A DNA stretch of 64,000 nucleotides from Amaurobius ferox (GCA_951213105.1 OX578145.1:120325239-120389238); one strand, 5' to 3'; shown: positions 21,896 through 34,400, numbered from the stretch's first letter. Notes: generated by a model not told the origin, from the letters alone. Numbers and translations are program-made.

Positions 21896-23277
21896 CGTGA
21901 CAGTGAAAATGAGACACTAAGAAGGAGTGGACATAAAGTGATAAAAATCGGCAGAGAGAGACAGCAACGAACAATTAGTGATGTTTATTGCAACATTATA
22001 CACCTATACATTAAGCGATAACACCGTCTAATCAGAAGGTTGTAGGACTACCGCGGGTGGCGATACAGACAGCAACATGTCTAGGTACAGAGTCAGTGAG
22101 CGTGCGGGTGGTGTCCTGAGGGGGCCTATTCCCTGTCAACTATTTGCCAGCGTTTGTCTTCTAAACGCGGCAGTAGCAGCGCCCGCAAGCGACGTTCAAT
22201 TACTTCCCAGACGTGTTCGATTGGTGAGAGATCAGAAGAGACTGGTGGCCAGGGAAACACCTGGGTACCTTGCAGGGCATGTTGGCTGATGCGTGCCGTG
22301 TGTGGTCGGGCGTTATCCTGCTAGTAAATGGAATTGGGCACCTCCTGAAGTAAGGGTAGTGTTACCGACCGCAGCACGTCATCCACGTATCGTTGGGCCG
22401 TCATAGTGCCCTCAATACAGACCAGAGGTGACCTGCTATCGTAGGCGACGGCGCCCCAAACCATGATGCCGCGTTGTCGCTGCAGAGATGCGGCCGAATT
22501 GGACCTGTCGCTACTTCGGCGCCAGATTCGTGCATGGCGACTGTCATTGCTAAAACATAAGCGTGACTCGTCTGAGAACACGACTCTGTGTCATTTCGCC
22601 ATCCACGTGGCTCTATCTCGACACCATTGCAAAAGGAGGCGTCTGTGCTGTTGGGTCAATAGCAGTCTTCTTAACGGGTGCCATGAGTGCAGGTTGCCGG
22701 CGACCAATTGGCAGATAATGGTCCTGGTTGATATGGGAGCATCAAGGGTGACCTGCACATGCTACAAAAAGGCGACGGAAGTGTCCGCCAACGCCCTCCG
22801 GTGGATGCGTCGGTCCCCGCGTGCTGACGTCGCTCTTGCCGTACCGGCACCCCTCAAACGTTCCACATTTCCATGTTCCAACCATTTTCGCCACAGCCGG
22901 TGCACCGTAGGCGCATGTAGGTGGCCGTCCACTGAGATTTGACGTATGGACCAACCTGCCCTTATGAGTCCGATCACCATACCCCTCGTGCCGTGAAATC
23001 GTCTGTCTACTGGAACTGCCTCGGTTGGCGGATGCCTGGCATTCTCTGCTACTACACGTTTCCTCTGAGACAAAAGAAATTGCAAAATGATTTTCCTTGT
23101 AGACAGAGGGGCGCGGCTATTGCCAATCCTGCAGGTTCCTTCGCTTATATCTTACTCAACGTGCGCGGGACAGCTGCGCATTTCGAATCATTTACATAAC
23201 TCGGTGAGCTGCGTCTACCCTGCAAATTGCATACTTTTCTGCCCACTCCTTCTTGGTGTCTCATTTTCACTGTCACG
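21896..23277 (-). mobile_element. Tc1-like DNA transposon, 1382 bp, complete ends, dead transposase
   Basis: The terminal inverted repeats are about 35 bp with one mismatch: 21896-21930 beginning CGTGACAGTGAAAATGAGAC, and the complement of 23243-23277. They are flanked by the TA duplication (21894-21895 and 23278-23279) that is typical of the IS630-Tc1-mariner superfamily. The element is GC-richer than its surroundings. It lies inside family D copy 3. The internal gene is on the minus strand. Confidence 0.95.
22032..23085 (-). pseudogene. Tc1-family transposase pseudogene
   Basis: About 350 codons, the usual Tc1 length. The N-terminal helix-turn-helix (FHGTRGMVIGLIRAGWSIRQ) begins about 30 residues in. 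The catalytic blocks follow in order: VVFSDESRLCF (first Asp, about 22570), MVWGAVAYDSRSPLV, TAQRYVDDVL, QDNARPH (second Asp, about 22310) and LSPIEHVWE (Glu). All of this lies in one frame. It is broken by TAG at 22762-22764, TGA at 22591-22593 and TAG at 22321-22323. The last two fall where Trp and Gln are expected, so single transitions explain them. A frameshift near 22130 precedes the usual C-terminal SVPRHVAVCIATRG. It cannot make transposase. Confidence 0.9.
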
Positions 23278-23855
23278 TAGCGTACGAAGAGATCACGTGA
23301 CTCGTTTCAAGAAAAATATGTCATCCATTTTTTCCCGTGTAAAAATCGTGATGTTTGAAGATCTTTTATATTATATTTGGTGTTGCGTGCGTCATAAAAC
23401 TGCTTTATTTTTGCATATTACCGGTGTTTCTAAATTCTGTGCAATTACAATATTTTTTATTTTAAGTGATCACTAAACTTTGATTATTCCTACAACGAAG
23501 CCTAATTTTTATAGCATGAAGAATGTAAACAAATCAAGCAATTGTAGATGAGTTGTATAAAAATGCTGAAATTTTTTCATGCAAATTTATTTAGCTCTGG
23601 TGTCTGAAATATAAGTGATATGAATGAAGTAAATATTCATTGATTTCACATAGAAAAACAGACGATTTATAGTATTCTGTTTTTTTTCTTTTGATGAAAT
23701 TTTAAGTTTCCAAGTTTAATAAATTATTGTATTACTGTGACAATTTAAAATATACCACCGCTGAATGTATCGCATTTTAGTGCTGTTGAAATAAAATTGC
23801 ATTTCAGTTGGAAAGTGTTTCTTAATCAGTGCTTTATTCATGATTGATCTTTCCT

Positions 23856-25433
23856 GTTTTAATCCTTTTGAGCTATTTTGAATCGTAGATACTGCAGACG
23901 ATTTTTTTTGTATATTTTATAATTCAACTTTTTAAGCAGTTTCTGATTTCATTTATAACCATAGTAATTGAGTTACGCTTCAAATACAAAAATCGCTGCT
24001 GGCTGTTCTTCTGGTCAAATTATTGAAAATATTTGTTTATTAATGGCTGATTTTTAATTAAAATAACTTAAAACGTTGAAAATAAGTCAACATTGGAAAA
24101 AAGTTGCTAGTATTACATCAAATGGATATTTATTTATATTTAGTTCAAAAGGGCTGCTTTGAAGAAAATTTCTCTTCCCTTTGGGGCGACTTGGCGAATG
24201 AATTTGGCAATATGAATTATTTTGTTCCTTTCGACATCCAAAATGACATACGAAACAGTCATTTAGGTTCTGAATTTGACTACATTTATTATTTTATTAC
24301 GGTTTCTGCGGGCTGTTTTGATAAAATAAATAAATAAATAAAAAGTTAAGTTTCATTTTCCCTGTATTGAAATCTAGTTGCCATCAGAGTAATACGGTTT
24401 AAAGAACATTGCTGCACCAACCGGGAATCCGACAATGGATCTTCGAACTGGTCAGCCGACGCTCTACCGTTGAGCTACTGGGACGGAACTGCAAGCTCTT
24501 ATTGTCAAAGTGGTCTCTGCAACGTATGTGTCTTAACTGCAAAATTTCATATATTTCGTCTAATGATTTTTGAGCTGGAATGGATAAACACAATAAACTG
24601 GTAGGCAGACACACAGACGACGTCACGGAAAAAATGGCAGATTCGTGTTATAAATTGTGCAAAACGTGTAACTCCATCGAAAATTCGAATTCCAATTTTC
24701 TTTTCTTTCATAAACCCATTATCACTGTTACGAATATATAAAATGATTTCACGGTTTTTTATCTTTTCTCGAGAAATAAACGGCATTTACAAGTAATCAT
24801 TGTTATTATTTGAAGGTTGGATCGCTTGACCAAGTTTGGTGATCCTGATTTGCGTTCTGGATATTTCTCGAATTTTGTAGTTCTGTTAAGAATTTACCAA
24901 GTTACGTCGACTTTTCTGGAGATTTCTATAGAGCGTTCATAAGCTGGTCATAGTTCAATTAAACATTGTTGACACGTTACGAGTAAAAGTGAACTGTGAA
25001 TAAATACATCAATGTCTTGAGAAAACTATCGTCTGTTTTGTAAATAAGTTGAGCAATTAATGGGATATTTTATTGTGCCTGACTATAACATTGTGACTTT
25101 CTAAGATAGCTAGATAGTTATTATCTGTATATTATTCTTGTTTACGATTATTGGTGGTTTAAATAAAGCGTTCGTTATCCAGAAATTCGGACACATTATT
25201 GTATCCCGACAATACATCCATGATTTATGTAAAGGTAGCAGAGTCGTACTGAAGGGGCAGTTGGGACGGATGGAAATGTGAGCTGAAAATGGAATGCCAT
25301 AGAGATGTATATTTTTTTTTTATAAATGTAAAAATAGGAAAATAATAATAAAAAATGTATGAAACTGAAACTTAATTGCATCGAAAAATATTATATTACT
25401 TAACTGTTACTTATTAACTTAATTTTACTTAAA
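23856..25433. other. No protein gene; contains a tRNA-derived SINE
   Basis: Apart from the tRNA-like block at 24375-24486, I see only AT-rich sequence. A 77-codon frame at 24104-24337 has no recognisable features and no splice context. Confidence 0.4.
24375..24486 (-). mobile_element. tRNA-derived SINE or tRNA pseudogene
   Basis: On the minus strand, GTCCCAGTAGCTCAACGGTA followed by GAGCG is an RNA polymerase III A box (TAGCTCAACGG). CAGTTCGAAGATCC, about 25 bp on, is a degenerate B box. No acceptor stem closes, and the anticodon arm is not foldable as a normal tRNA, so this is not a working tRNA. The 3' extent toward 24375 is a guess, because only one copy is in the window. Confidence 0.55.
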
Positions 25434-26347
25434 AAAATCTGATGTGGGCAGCACATGACTTTCCTTATATAATGCAATGAATTTACTAATTTTACAGCAA
25501 AAAAATGTAGGTTAGTCTTATAGTAGATACTTATATTCTTTCCAAGACATTGAATTTTCGTTAATTAGTCGTCATTTTCATCGATTTATCGTCATTTTTA
25601 TCAATTTGGCGAGATTTTCATTAATTTGGCAATATTTAAAAAGTCGCCAGGCGACATTCCGTCAAATTTGTCGCCAACATTTCGACAAGCGTTATGGACG
25701 GAGAAATAAGTTATTCTTACAACAGATAAATGACTATTGGCGTTCAAATACAAATGTATTACTCAAAGTATCTTTTCTTATGAATGGAACGAGCTAAATC
25801 CACGAGAATGATGTAACCCAATTTATCGCATGGTATTACATATGAAAAGTGAACATGTTTCTCAAAAGTTAATATATTTTTTTTAATTTATGGGATTTTT
25901 TTATAAATTTATTTGAAAAATATGCAATATCTCGAGAACAGTTCTTGCTAGCGTTCTAAAGTTTATGTCAATCGTTTTCTAAGGAACATTGATATAAGAA
26001 ATGTCTATTTGCGTAACTTTATTAAAGATTTTGAATTTTTGATGATTTTTTAAAATTTCACTCGAAAATTTAGGGGGGTTCTGAACATTTGGTTGCGTTT
26101 AAAAACAATAGGCTTCCAGTATTCACGGATTGTGATTTTTGTACAAAATTTCATTCGAATCGCTTCATTCGTTCGTGAGATATCGTTTCCACAGACTCAC
26201 TGACACACACACACACAGACATCACTTCAAAAATGTTTTATTCGTGATCAGGGATGCTTGAAACGTGCTCTCCCGTCGAAAACTCGAATTCGAATTTTCG
26301 ACCCCGTCACAATACTTTCCTTATACACTATGTATATAAGGAAGTAA
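25434..26347 (-). mobile_element. Family A helentron-like element, copy 3
   Basis: Read in reverse it has all family parts: the T-run and CACATCAGATTTTTTT, the palindrome ATGTGGGCAGCACAT, and the subterminal arm CTTTCCTTATATAATGCAAT. TTGGCGAGATTT words and ATATCTCGAGAACAGTTC follow, then (AC)n at 26200-26216 and the left end with CGAATTTTCGACCCCGTCAC. The left hairpin (TTCCTTATACACTATGTATA, then AGG) is slightly decayed. There is no coding capacity. Confidence 0.8.
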
Positions 26348-26714
26348 TACATTTAATTAAAAATATTATGTTATGAATAATATTTTATGTAAAACAAATA
26401 ATATTTTCTCATTATTAAGTAAATATTCGGCTCAAAAATTCTAGATAACAATAGCAATATTTTTTTCTTCCTGTATTGTATTATATTAGCAACAGGTGTA
26501 TTCGATAAAATCTGACACCTGCTCTGATGAAGGGGGGGGGGGGGGAGTGCCGATTTTACCGTTTGCCCTGGGCATCAACTCTCTAGCTACGGCTCCGATG
26601 GTTTAAAAAATAAAAACCCAGACGCCAGACAGTAGACGAAATATCGAACCATTAACTTTATTCTACCGGTTTGTAGAAGTAGGGACATAAATTACAAATA
26701 CGAAATAGAATCGT
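26348..26714. other. No gene recognised
   Basis: AT-rich spacer holding a G13 homopolymer near 26534-26547. A short stretch around 26640-26714 (GAAATAGAATCGTAAAGTC) resembles text at 19165-19240. Confidence 0.4.
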
Positions 26715-27132
26715 AAAGTCTGTAAAAACCAAAAAACGTGCAAGAAATTCGCTCGAAATAATTCTTTAGGTATTTCTTGCACAGTGTTCGCTATTTATGT
26801 GTTTGTGTAATAAATTTTTGCCTCCGTAAACTTTACGTTCGTAGATTTATTTAGATGCCGTAAAATATTGAAAAAAGAAGAAGAAGAAGAAGGAAGCAAA
26901 TGCGGTTTTCTTTTGGCTCTTTTATCTTTAGGGATGTTTTCGAATGGAAATATTTCATGTCAAAATAACTTTCTGCTTGACGTGCTAAATGTTTTTTTAT
27001 ATATTTATATTCTTAAGTTTAAAATATATATGCTGTGGGAAAAAGGTGAATACAATTTTTTCAGCAGCGGTTGTTGTTTATCTGCATTTTTCCCAGATGA
27101 TGATGTCTATAAAATAAGAGTTCTCTTAGATA

Positions 27133-27770
27133 CAGGGTCTTTCAAAAGTCCGTATAAACTTTAAAAATTCATTAAAAATCGAAAAATCATCACATTGAGG
27201 TACGGTTTGTACCATAAGTATTGCCAGGACGGGGGGGGGGGGGGGGTTGACGTGAAAAACTTTTGTAGTTTCAAAAATCACCTGTGGCGCTTATCCGAAT
27301 ACATTTTCCAGAAGTATGCAAATGAGGCTGGTATAAAAGAGCTGTAGTGCTCTGTAGATTCTTCATTTGATTCATTAGTAAACGATGCGAAGAAGAAGCT
27401 ATTGCGAGAATGTTAACTTTGATCGAGAAAGCCTTGTTAGTGAATCTGTATTACGTGAGCGGAGAATCAGCATTAGATGCTTTGCGAAAATTCTGATTTA
27501 GAAAAAATCTAAAGAAAGGAGAAGGTCCTATCACCTGTTCAGGGTTACTTAGGCATGTCACACGATTTGACACGTACAGTAAGTTATTTTAATTGTCTTT
27601 CCCATGCGTTCAGCACCACCTATAGGTGCTTTTTTAATCTACAAAATTTTTCCACGTTAAAAAAATCCCCCCGTCCTAGCAATACTTATGGTACAAACCG
27701 TACCTCAATGCGATGGTTTTTCGAATTTTAATGAATTTTTAAAGTTTATACGGACTTTTGAAAGACCCTG
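27133..27770 (+). mobile_element. Mariner/IS630-type MITE with about 105-bp terminal inverted repeats
   Basis: The ends are CAGGGTCTTTCAAAAGTCCG and its complement, with near-identity continuing about 105 bp inward to the poly-G tracts (27232-27246 and the C-run near 27666). A TA duplication flanks it (27131-27132, 27771-27772). It is 638 bp long, far shorter than an autonomous element. The interior keeps the start of a transposase gene. It sits inside family F copy 2. Confidence 0.9.
27380..27590 (+). pseudogene. Transposase N-terminal remnant (DUF4817-like helix-turn-helix)
   Basis: The frame reads RCEEEAIARMLTLIEKALLV then NLYYVSGESALDALRKF, a TGA stop at 27494-27496, then FRKNLKKGEGPIT. 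The pattern EKALLVxLYYxxGxSAxxALRxFRxxKxLxKGP is the N-terminal DNA-binding region (DUF4817 in arthropod transposons, from memory). The catalytic part is absent, so this is an internally deleted derivative. Confidence 0.65.
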
Positions 27771-27902
27771 TATTTCAAGATTTTCGAAATGATTTAAAAA
27801 AAAAAAAAAAATCGGAAATGTGAATCTTTCTTGTGTGACTTTTTCAAATATATTACAAGCTGATTAAAATATTCTATATTATAATCAGCATCTGAAACAA
27901 AA

Positions 27903-28867
27903 AAAAAAAATATGATGTGGGCAACACATGACTTTCCTTATATAATGTAATGAATTTACTACTTTTACAGTAAAAAAATAGGTTTTTCATATAGTAGATA
28001 CTAATATTATTTCCAAGATATTGAATTTTCGACAATTAGTCGTCATTTTCATTGATTTAGCGTCATTTTTATTCATTTGGCGAGATTTTAGTTAATCTGG
28101 TAACATTTAAAAAAGTCGCCAAGTTGGCGACATTCCGCCAAATTCGTCGCCAAAATCTCGCCAAGCGTTATGGACGAAGAAATAAATTATTTTTACAGCA
28201 GATAAATGACTATTGACGTTCAAATACAAAAGTATTACTCAAAGTACCTTTTTTTATGAATGGAATAAGCTAGTTCCACGAGAATGATGTCACCCAATTT
28301 ATCGCATGATATTACATATGAAAAGTGAACACGTTTCTCAATAGAAAATATTTTTTTTTCTATTTTTATGACTTTTTGATAATTTTTTTGAAAAATGTGC
28401 AATATCTCGAGAACAGTTCATGTCAGCGTTCTAAAATTTATGTCAATCGTTTTCTAATGAAAAATTACATAAGAAAAGTCTATTTGCGTAACTGTATTAG
28501 TAGTTTTGATTTTTGGACGATTTTTTCAAAATTTCATTTGAAACGTTAGGGGCGTTCTGGACATTCGATTGCGTATAAAAACAATAGGCTTCCAGTGTTT
28601 ACGGATTGTGATTTTTGTACCAAATTTGGTTCGAATCGGTCGATTCGTTCGTCAGTTATCGTCTCCACAGACTCACTGACACACACTCACACACACACAC
28701 ACACATACATACTTTCACACACACACACACACACACAGACATCACTTCAAAAATGTTTGATTCGTGATCAGGGATGCTTGAAACGTGCTCTCCCGTCGAA
28801 AACTCGAATTCGAATTTTCGACCCCGTCACAATACTTTCCTTATACATTATGTATATAAGGGAAGTA
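27903..28867 (-). mobile_element. Family A helentron-like element, copy 4
   Basis: All family blocks are present in reverse, from ATGATGTGGGCAACACATGA to TTATACATTATGTATATAAG. The microsatellite is an expanded (CA)n, about 28681-28737, interrupted by TACATACTTT. The frames at 28325-28549 and 28595-28879 are repeat text. Confidence 0.85.
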
Positions 28868-28959
28868 AAAATTACATAAATTTAAAAAGTAAGTAAGTAC
28901 AGTTAAATAAATTGATATTCCATATGCAGTATTATGGAACAAATTCATGTCTCTGTCTG

Positions 28960-29190
28960 TTTGTCTATAACGCTTGACGTCAGACGTCAAGTTTAGCAAC
29001 ATTTTGGCGACCTTGGTGATGAACTTGATGAAATAACACCACCTTGGGGGAGACTTTTAAAAATGTTGCTAAGTTGACAAAAGTGGCGCCAAATGGGCAA
29101 AAATGATGTTAGAATTATGAAACTGACGCAAAATTGATGAAAATTCAATATCTTGGAGAATGAAGTTCAATTTCTTACTTTTTCTGTTCA
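28960..29190 (+). mobile_element. Family A internal fragment
   Basis: It contains TTTGTCTATAACGCTTGACG, TTTTGGCGACCTTGG, and ATTGATGAAAATTCAATATC, then TTGG. These are the central TTGGCGAC region and the segment following it in family A. Both ends are missing. Bases 29191-29532 show nothing recognisable. Confidence 0.5.
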
Positions 29191-29532
29191 CTTTCAACCT
29201 TCAGCAATTTCGGTTGTAAAATTCATCCCTTTTGCCGCGAGAGATTCTCTTGGAATTTGCCTTTTGAGTTTTCTAAACATTTTTATGAATAATTATTTCA
29301 TAGTGGAAACATGCTGAGGAGAATAACCTTCGTGAATGTGTTGAAAAGCACAGACCCAGAATGCTTAAATAACATCTGTGTAGCAAATTTCAGTCATCAA
29401 GCGTATTTCAATTTTAATATGAATAACAGACTGCTCAGCTGTCTTTTATGGTGAATTACAAGAGATAAATATTTTTCTCTCTCAATACCATTTTTTTTTT
29501 CAAACCAATATCAGTAAAATCAATTTAATAAC

Positions 29533-30310
29533 AAAAAAATCTCATGTGGGCAGCACATGACTTTTCTTATATAATGCAATGAATTTACTACTGTTACAGT
29601 AAAAGAAAATAGGTTATTCTTATAGTGGATACTTATGTTCTTTCCAGGATATTGACATTTCGTCAATTTGTCGTCATTTTCATTGATTTAGTGTCATTTT
29701 TATCCATTTGGCGAAATTTTAGTTAATTTGGTAACATTTAAAAAAAGTCTCCGAAGTGGCGACATTCCGCCAAACTCATCGCCATAATCTTTCCAAGCGT
29801 TATGGACGGAGAAATAAGTTATTCTTATAGCAGATTGCCGTTCATATACAAAAGTATTACTCAAAGTATCTTATCTCGTAAATGGAACGAGCTAGATCTA
29901 CGCTAATGATGTCAACAAATTTAGCGCATGATATTACATATGAAAAGTGAAAATGCTTCTCAACAGTTGATACTTTTTTTTAATTTATGGAATTTTTTTA
30001 TAAATGTATTTGAAAAATGTGCAATATCTCGAGAACGGTTCATGCTAGCATTCTAATGTTTTTGTCAATCGTTTTCTAAGGAAAAATTACATAAGAAATG
30101 TCTATTTGCGTAACTTTATTAAAAGTTTTGATTTTTTGATGATTTTTTTTAAAATTTCACTCGAAAATTTAGGGGGATTCGGAACGGGGAGTGTTAGGGG
30201 GGTTGTGTTTAAAAACAATAGGCTCCCAGTATTTACGGATTGTAATTTTTGTACCAAATTTTATTTGAATCGCTCCATTTGTTCATGAGATATCCTCTCC
30301 ACATATTATA

Positions 30311-30342
<32 letters not shown>

Positions 30343-30499
30343 TTTCATACACACTCACACATACACAGACATCACCTCAAAAATGTTCGATTCGTGATCA
30401 GGGATGCCTGAAACGTGCTCTTCCGTCGAAAACTCGAATTCGAACTTTCGACCCCCTCACAATACTTTCCTTATACATTATATGCATATAAGGAAAGTA
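29533..30499 (-). mobile_element. Family A helentron-like element, copy 5
   Basis: It runs in reverse from ATCTCATGTGGGCAGCACAT to the left hairpin TTATATGCATATAAGGAAAG. The microsatellite (CT then CA repeats, 30309-30366) has a different composition from copies 3 and 4. The 60- and 80-codon frames over it are not genes. Bases 30500-30647 show nothing recognisable. Confidence 0.85.
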
Positions 30500-30647
30500 A
30501 TAATCCATTTTATACTGAATAATATTACACATTTTTGGTGATCACATAATTGGAAATGTCAATGAAAGTCTGCACACATTAATTTAATGATGTTGGTCTG
30601 GAAAGTTTCGTTTGGACTGGTTGGTTGAAAATTACAATATGCTACAT

Positions 30648-31117
30648 CAGTGGTTCCCAAACTGGGGTCCCCGGACCCCTGGGGGTCCGCGACGAGATTT
30701 TAGGGGGTCCGCGAACAACACGCAATATTTAACTAATAAATAGTTAGCTTTAAAAAAAAATTCATTATTCTTCTCCACTCTATTTTCTATTTAATTTTTT
30801 TAAATAAAAAAATAATGAACTTTTTTTCTAAATAACTTTGAATTAAATACATTCATGAAATTAATTTCAAACTGATAGGTTATATCTTCAAACAGAATTA
30901 AATTGTTTGAGTGAAGGTGATTTAAGACTGAAATTATCAGATATTAAACCAAATATTACTGAGCTAATTGCAAGAAAGCAGCATCAGTGTTCACACTAAA
31001 TTATGCTTGTTGTACATATCTAATAGAAACACGCTCTTGCAATATGGTTTTAAAGGGCTTGTGAAATTTTTTTTTTCTCTGAGGTGGTCCGCGGACCGGA
31101 AAGTTTGGGAACCACTG
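30648..31117. mobile_element. hAT-like MITE, 470 bp
   Basis: The ends are CAGTGGTTCCCAAACTGGGG and the complement of its counterpart, TTTGGGAACCACTG. The inner parts GGGGGTCCGCG and GGTCCGCGGACC also pair. CAGTGGTTCCCAAAC is a common hAT terminus. TGCTACAT just before, and TGCTGTAT 3 bp after, may be a decayed 8-bp target duplication. There is no coding sequence. Confidence 0.8.
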
Positions 31118-31439
31118 GCCTGCTGTATCTGTTACTTCTAGTTACTGTTGTACATATCCAATGAGTAATTCTTAATAGTTTTGTTAGTTTAATGTATGAA
31201 CTTATAAAAAAATTAGAAAGGTATTTGCGAGGCAATTGTTGGGAAGCACTGCCTTAGCCGGTCATTATCACTTAACTGTATGATTTAGGTTTAGTGAGAT
31301 ACAACTCAAATGAATGTATATAGAGGAAGAAGAAAATGTAAATATGAATTAGGTTCTGCAACAAAAGATCATGCCTTGCCCGCATCAGATTTTCCGTCTG
31401 TCCTCGGCTGTCTGTTTTTTTACTTTCCTTATATATATA
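31118..31439. other. No gene; short family A right-end remnant
   Basis: GCCTTGCCCGCATCAGATTT at about 31373-31395 is the family A right end without the rest of the element. A degenerate CTGTC tract follows. Nothing else is recognised. Confidence 0.4.
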
Positions 31440-34400
31440 ACTAGCAGCATACCCGTTCTTCGTACGGAGTATATAATATAAAGAAACTTGAAATTCATAA
31501 TCATGCCCAAATTCTTATAGTATACTAAATGACATGTTTAATCAAAATATTCTGTTAAAATATTTAATATAATGCTCCTAAAAAGAAGTTTAAGAATCTC
31601 TGTTCTCGCTATATAAAATTATCTTCATGGACATATCTGAAGAATAAAACATCTTGGACCCCTTATGTAAGCAAATATAAAAAAATATGGAATTGAATCA
31701 ATATATGCAAAATAAAAGCGTTAAAATTGTATGGGACCCGTACTAATTATATACGCGAATATTAGAAAATATAACCTGTATTAGTAGATTACATGTATAA
31801 ATTGAAAATACCAATAAACCCGTAATCTTTAAATCTGAAGACAGTCATTTATTCCAATATATGTCAAAATTAAAGTGCTAAAATTATATGGGAAGATATA
31901 CACGCACTACTTATAATGTCCGATTATTAGTAGAAGATCACCCGTTTTGCAATATGAGTCACAAATGTTTTTTGGTAAAATACAACAGACGACGTAATAA
32001 ATTGAATATATAATTAATCCCCTTAATCTTCATACCAGAAGACTGTACTTGATTCCAATATATATGCCAATATATGTCAAAATATATGCCAATATACCTG
32101 TACTACTTATATTCTCGTAGGTTAGAAGATATACCCGTGCATTCCTAGAAGATTACTCGTACAACGTATAATATGCGTGTGTCAGCAGTTTTTGCCGCAA
32201 TAAAACAATGGCGTAATAACTTAAAAATATCAATAATCCCTGAATCAATAATTCCGGAAAATATCAATAATAATAATGTTTAAACCTGAAGAGTATAATT
32301 GATATTATCCAGTCCAAAATGAAATGGCAATGAAATTTATTTTATATACATATCTTCATTATTCAAATCGGAAAGGATTTAATAAAAATCGTCTGCCGCA
32401 TAAACACATTGGATTTAGATCCGTTGCTAAGCGACATGATATCATTTGCTTCAAATAAATTGGTAGAAAAAATATCGTCTAAATAGTTATATTTCTATGG
32501 AACATTTGGCGACAGTTTCGTCAAATTAGCGACATTTTAAAAAATCGCCAAATTTATCGCCAAGTGGGACTGTAGAACTGACAGTTCCACTTTGCGACAA
32601 ATTGACGAAATATCATCACAATACTATCCCGTAACAAAAACAATTAATATCATTTATGTAGCGCAATTTTATCAATTTCAAGATATTTTTATAGATTTGA
32701 AAACATTTTTATCAATTTGGTGACATTTTAAAAATTCGCTAAATGTATTACTAAGTAGGATGGTTGGTCTGACAGAGAAATGCTAACCAAACATCATTTC
32801 AGTACTCTCTTCTAACAAAACAAAAAAAAATTTCATTGATATGTAGAAGACCCAAGCCACACGACCAACCCGAAGGTTTACGGCAGCTGTTTGTGTGTCG
32901 TTTATATCAATTTGGCGACATTTCCGCCAATTTGGCAAAGTTTAAGAAAAGTTGTCAAATTAGCGATATCCCTCCAAATTCGTAGCTTTGAATTTGCAGA
33001 TCTGAATGAAACATTCTTATCCCGTTTCAATATACTAAATGAAAACACTACAATTGTATTAGAATATATACCCGCTCTACTCTTTTTCTGTTTCAACAAT
33101 CGGCTATATGAATTTATTGGCTAAACACAATATATGAGTTTAGTAGCTAAATACGATATAAGCTTGAAAACTCTTTGCCAAAATAAATGAAATTGATGTA
33201 CGCAGTCAGCAATTAATATAATTAAAGGAAAAATCAAACCGTCCATTCATAAGATATACTTTTATATCCATTTATCCATTTATTTATTATTTAAATCGAA
33301 AAAAAATAATAAAAACATTAACAAACACATTTAATTTAATTGCGATGCCGAGCAACATGATATATCCTCGTAAAATGTTAAAATTTATTAACACATTTAC
33401 AGCACACCCGTTATTCGTACGGAGTGTATAATTTAAAGAAACTTAAAGTTCGCAATCATGTGCAAATTCTGTTAAAATATTAAATTTATTGCTCCTAAAG
33501 AGAAGTTTAAGAATATATGTTCTCACTATGCAAAATTATCTTCACGATCCGATCTGAAGAATAAAACATCCTGCTCCCTTTTGTAAGCAAATTTACAGAA
33601 GAAAAAATAGGAATTGAATGAATATATGCAACCCCGTACTAATTATATTGTCGCAGATCAGAAAATATGCCAATGTTTTAGTAGAAGATTACCCGTATTA
33701 CAATATGCGTCTCAAAAATATTTGCCAAAATAAAAGAGATGACGTAATAAATTGAAAACATCAATAATATCCGTACTCTTTATACCAGAAGGTCGTAATT
33801 GATTCCAATATATGCCAATATATATCAAAACATATGTCAATATACCTGCACTACTTATATTCTCGTAGATTAAAAGATATACACGTGTATTTGTAGAAGA
33901 TTCGTACAACATACAATATATGAGTTTAAACAATTTTTGTCATAATAAAATAATTGCATAATTACTTGAAAATATCAGTAATCCTTGAATCAATAATCCC
34001 CGAAAATATAAATAATAATAATTTTTAAACCTGAAGACCGTAATTGATATTATCCAGTCAAAAATGCTATAAGAAAAATCAAATCGTTCTTTTCTAAAAT
34101 ATATATTTATATCCATTTATTTATTATTCAAATCGAAAAAATAATTATTAAAATTAACAGACAGATTTAATTTAATTGCGTTTCTGAGTAACATGATATA
34201 AGATAGAATCTTATAACATGTTAAATATGTCATGTCTTATAACATAAACTGCGAAATTAAATAACGATTTTGATTTCTCTATACTTCTCATTGTTCCGTA
34301 AAAGCTTGTTTTAAATAAACCATGAACCATGGAGATAGATTTCCCCTTTAAATCATGTTTCAAACAATTCATGTTTTCAGAAAGTGACTAATTAACGCAA

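Larger units (their letters stand above)
21486..23855 (+). mobile_element. Family D element, copy 3, split by a Tc1-like transposon
   Basis: The left part, 21486-21893, has the hairpin AACACTTTCCAATATAGTTG and the TGTCTGTCTGTC tract. The right part, 23280-23855, continues with GAAGAGATCACGTGACTCG. In D copy 1 these two texts are contiguous near 8890-8910. It ends GTTGGAAAGTGTTTCTTAAT and GATTGATCTTTCC. Confidence 0.8.
26715..27897 (+). mobile_element. Family F repeat, copy 2, split by a mariner-like MITE
   Basis: The two arms, 26715-27132 and 27771-27897, align in order with family F copy 1 in reverse. A frame of 98 codons at 26868-27164 begins with a Glu run made by a GAA repeat. It resembles the frame in copy 1, but its last residues run into the inserted MITE, so it is not a functional gene. 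The T/A-run side abuts family A copy 4. Confidence 0.6.

Noticed and set aside
24375..24486. Functional tRNA gene
   Set aside because: Only A- and B-box-like segments are present. The acceptor and anticodon stems do not form, so I call it a SINE or tRNA pseudogene.
9801..27164. Similar frames in the two F copies (82 and 98 residues) as a gene family
   Set aside because: The similarity follows the DNA homology of the repeat. A third copy near 2485 is broken, the Glu run comes from a microsatellite, and the tail of one frame lies in an inserted MITE.
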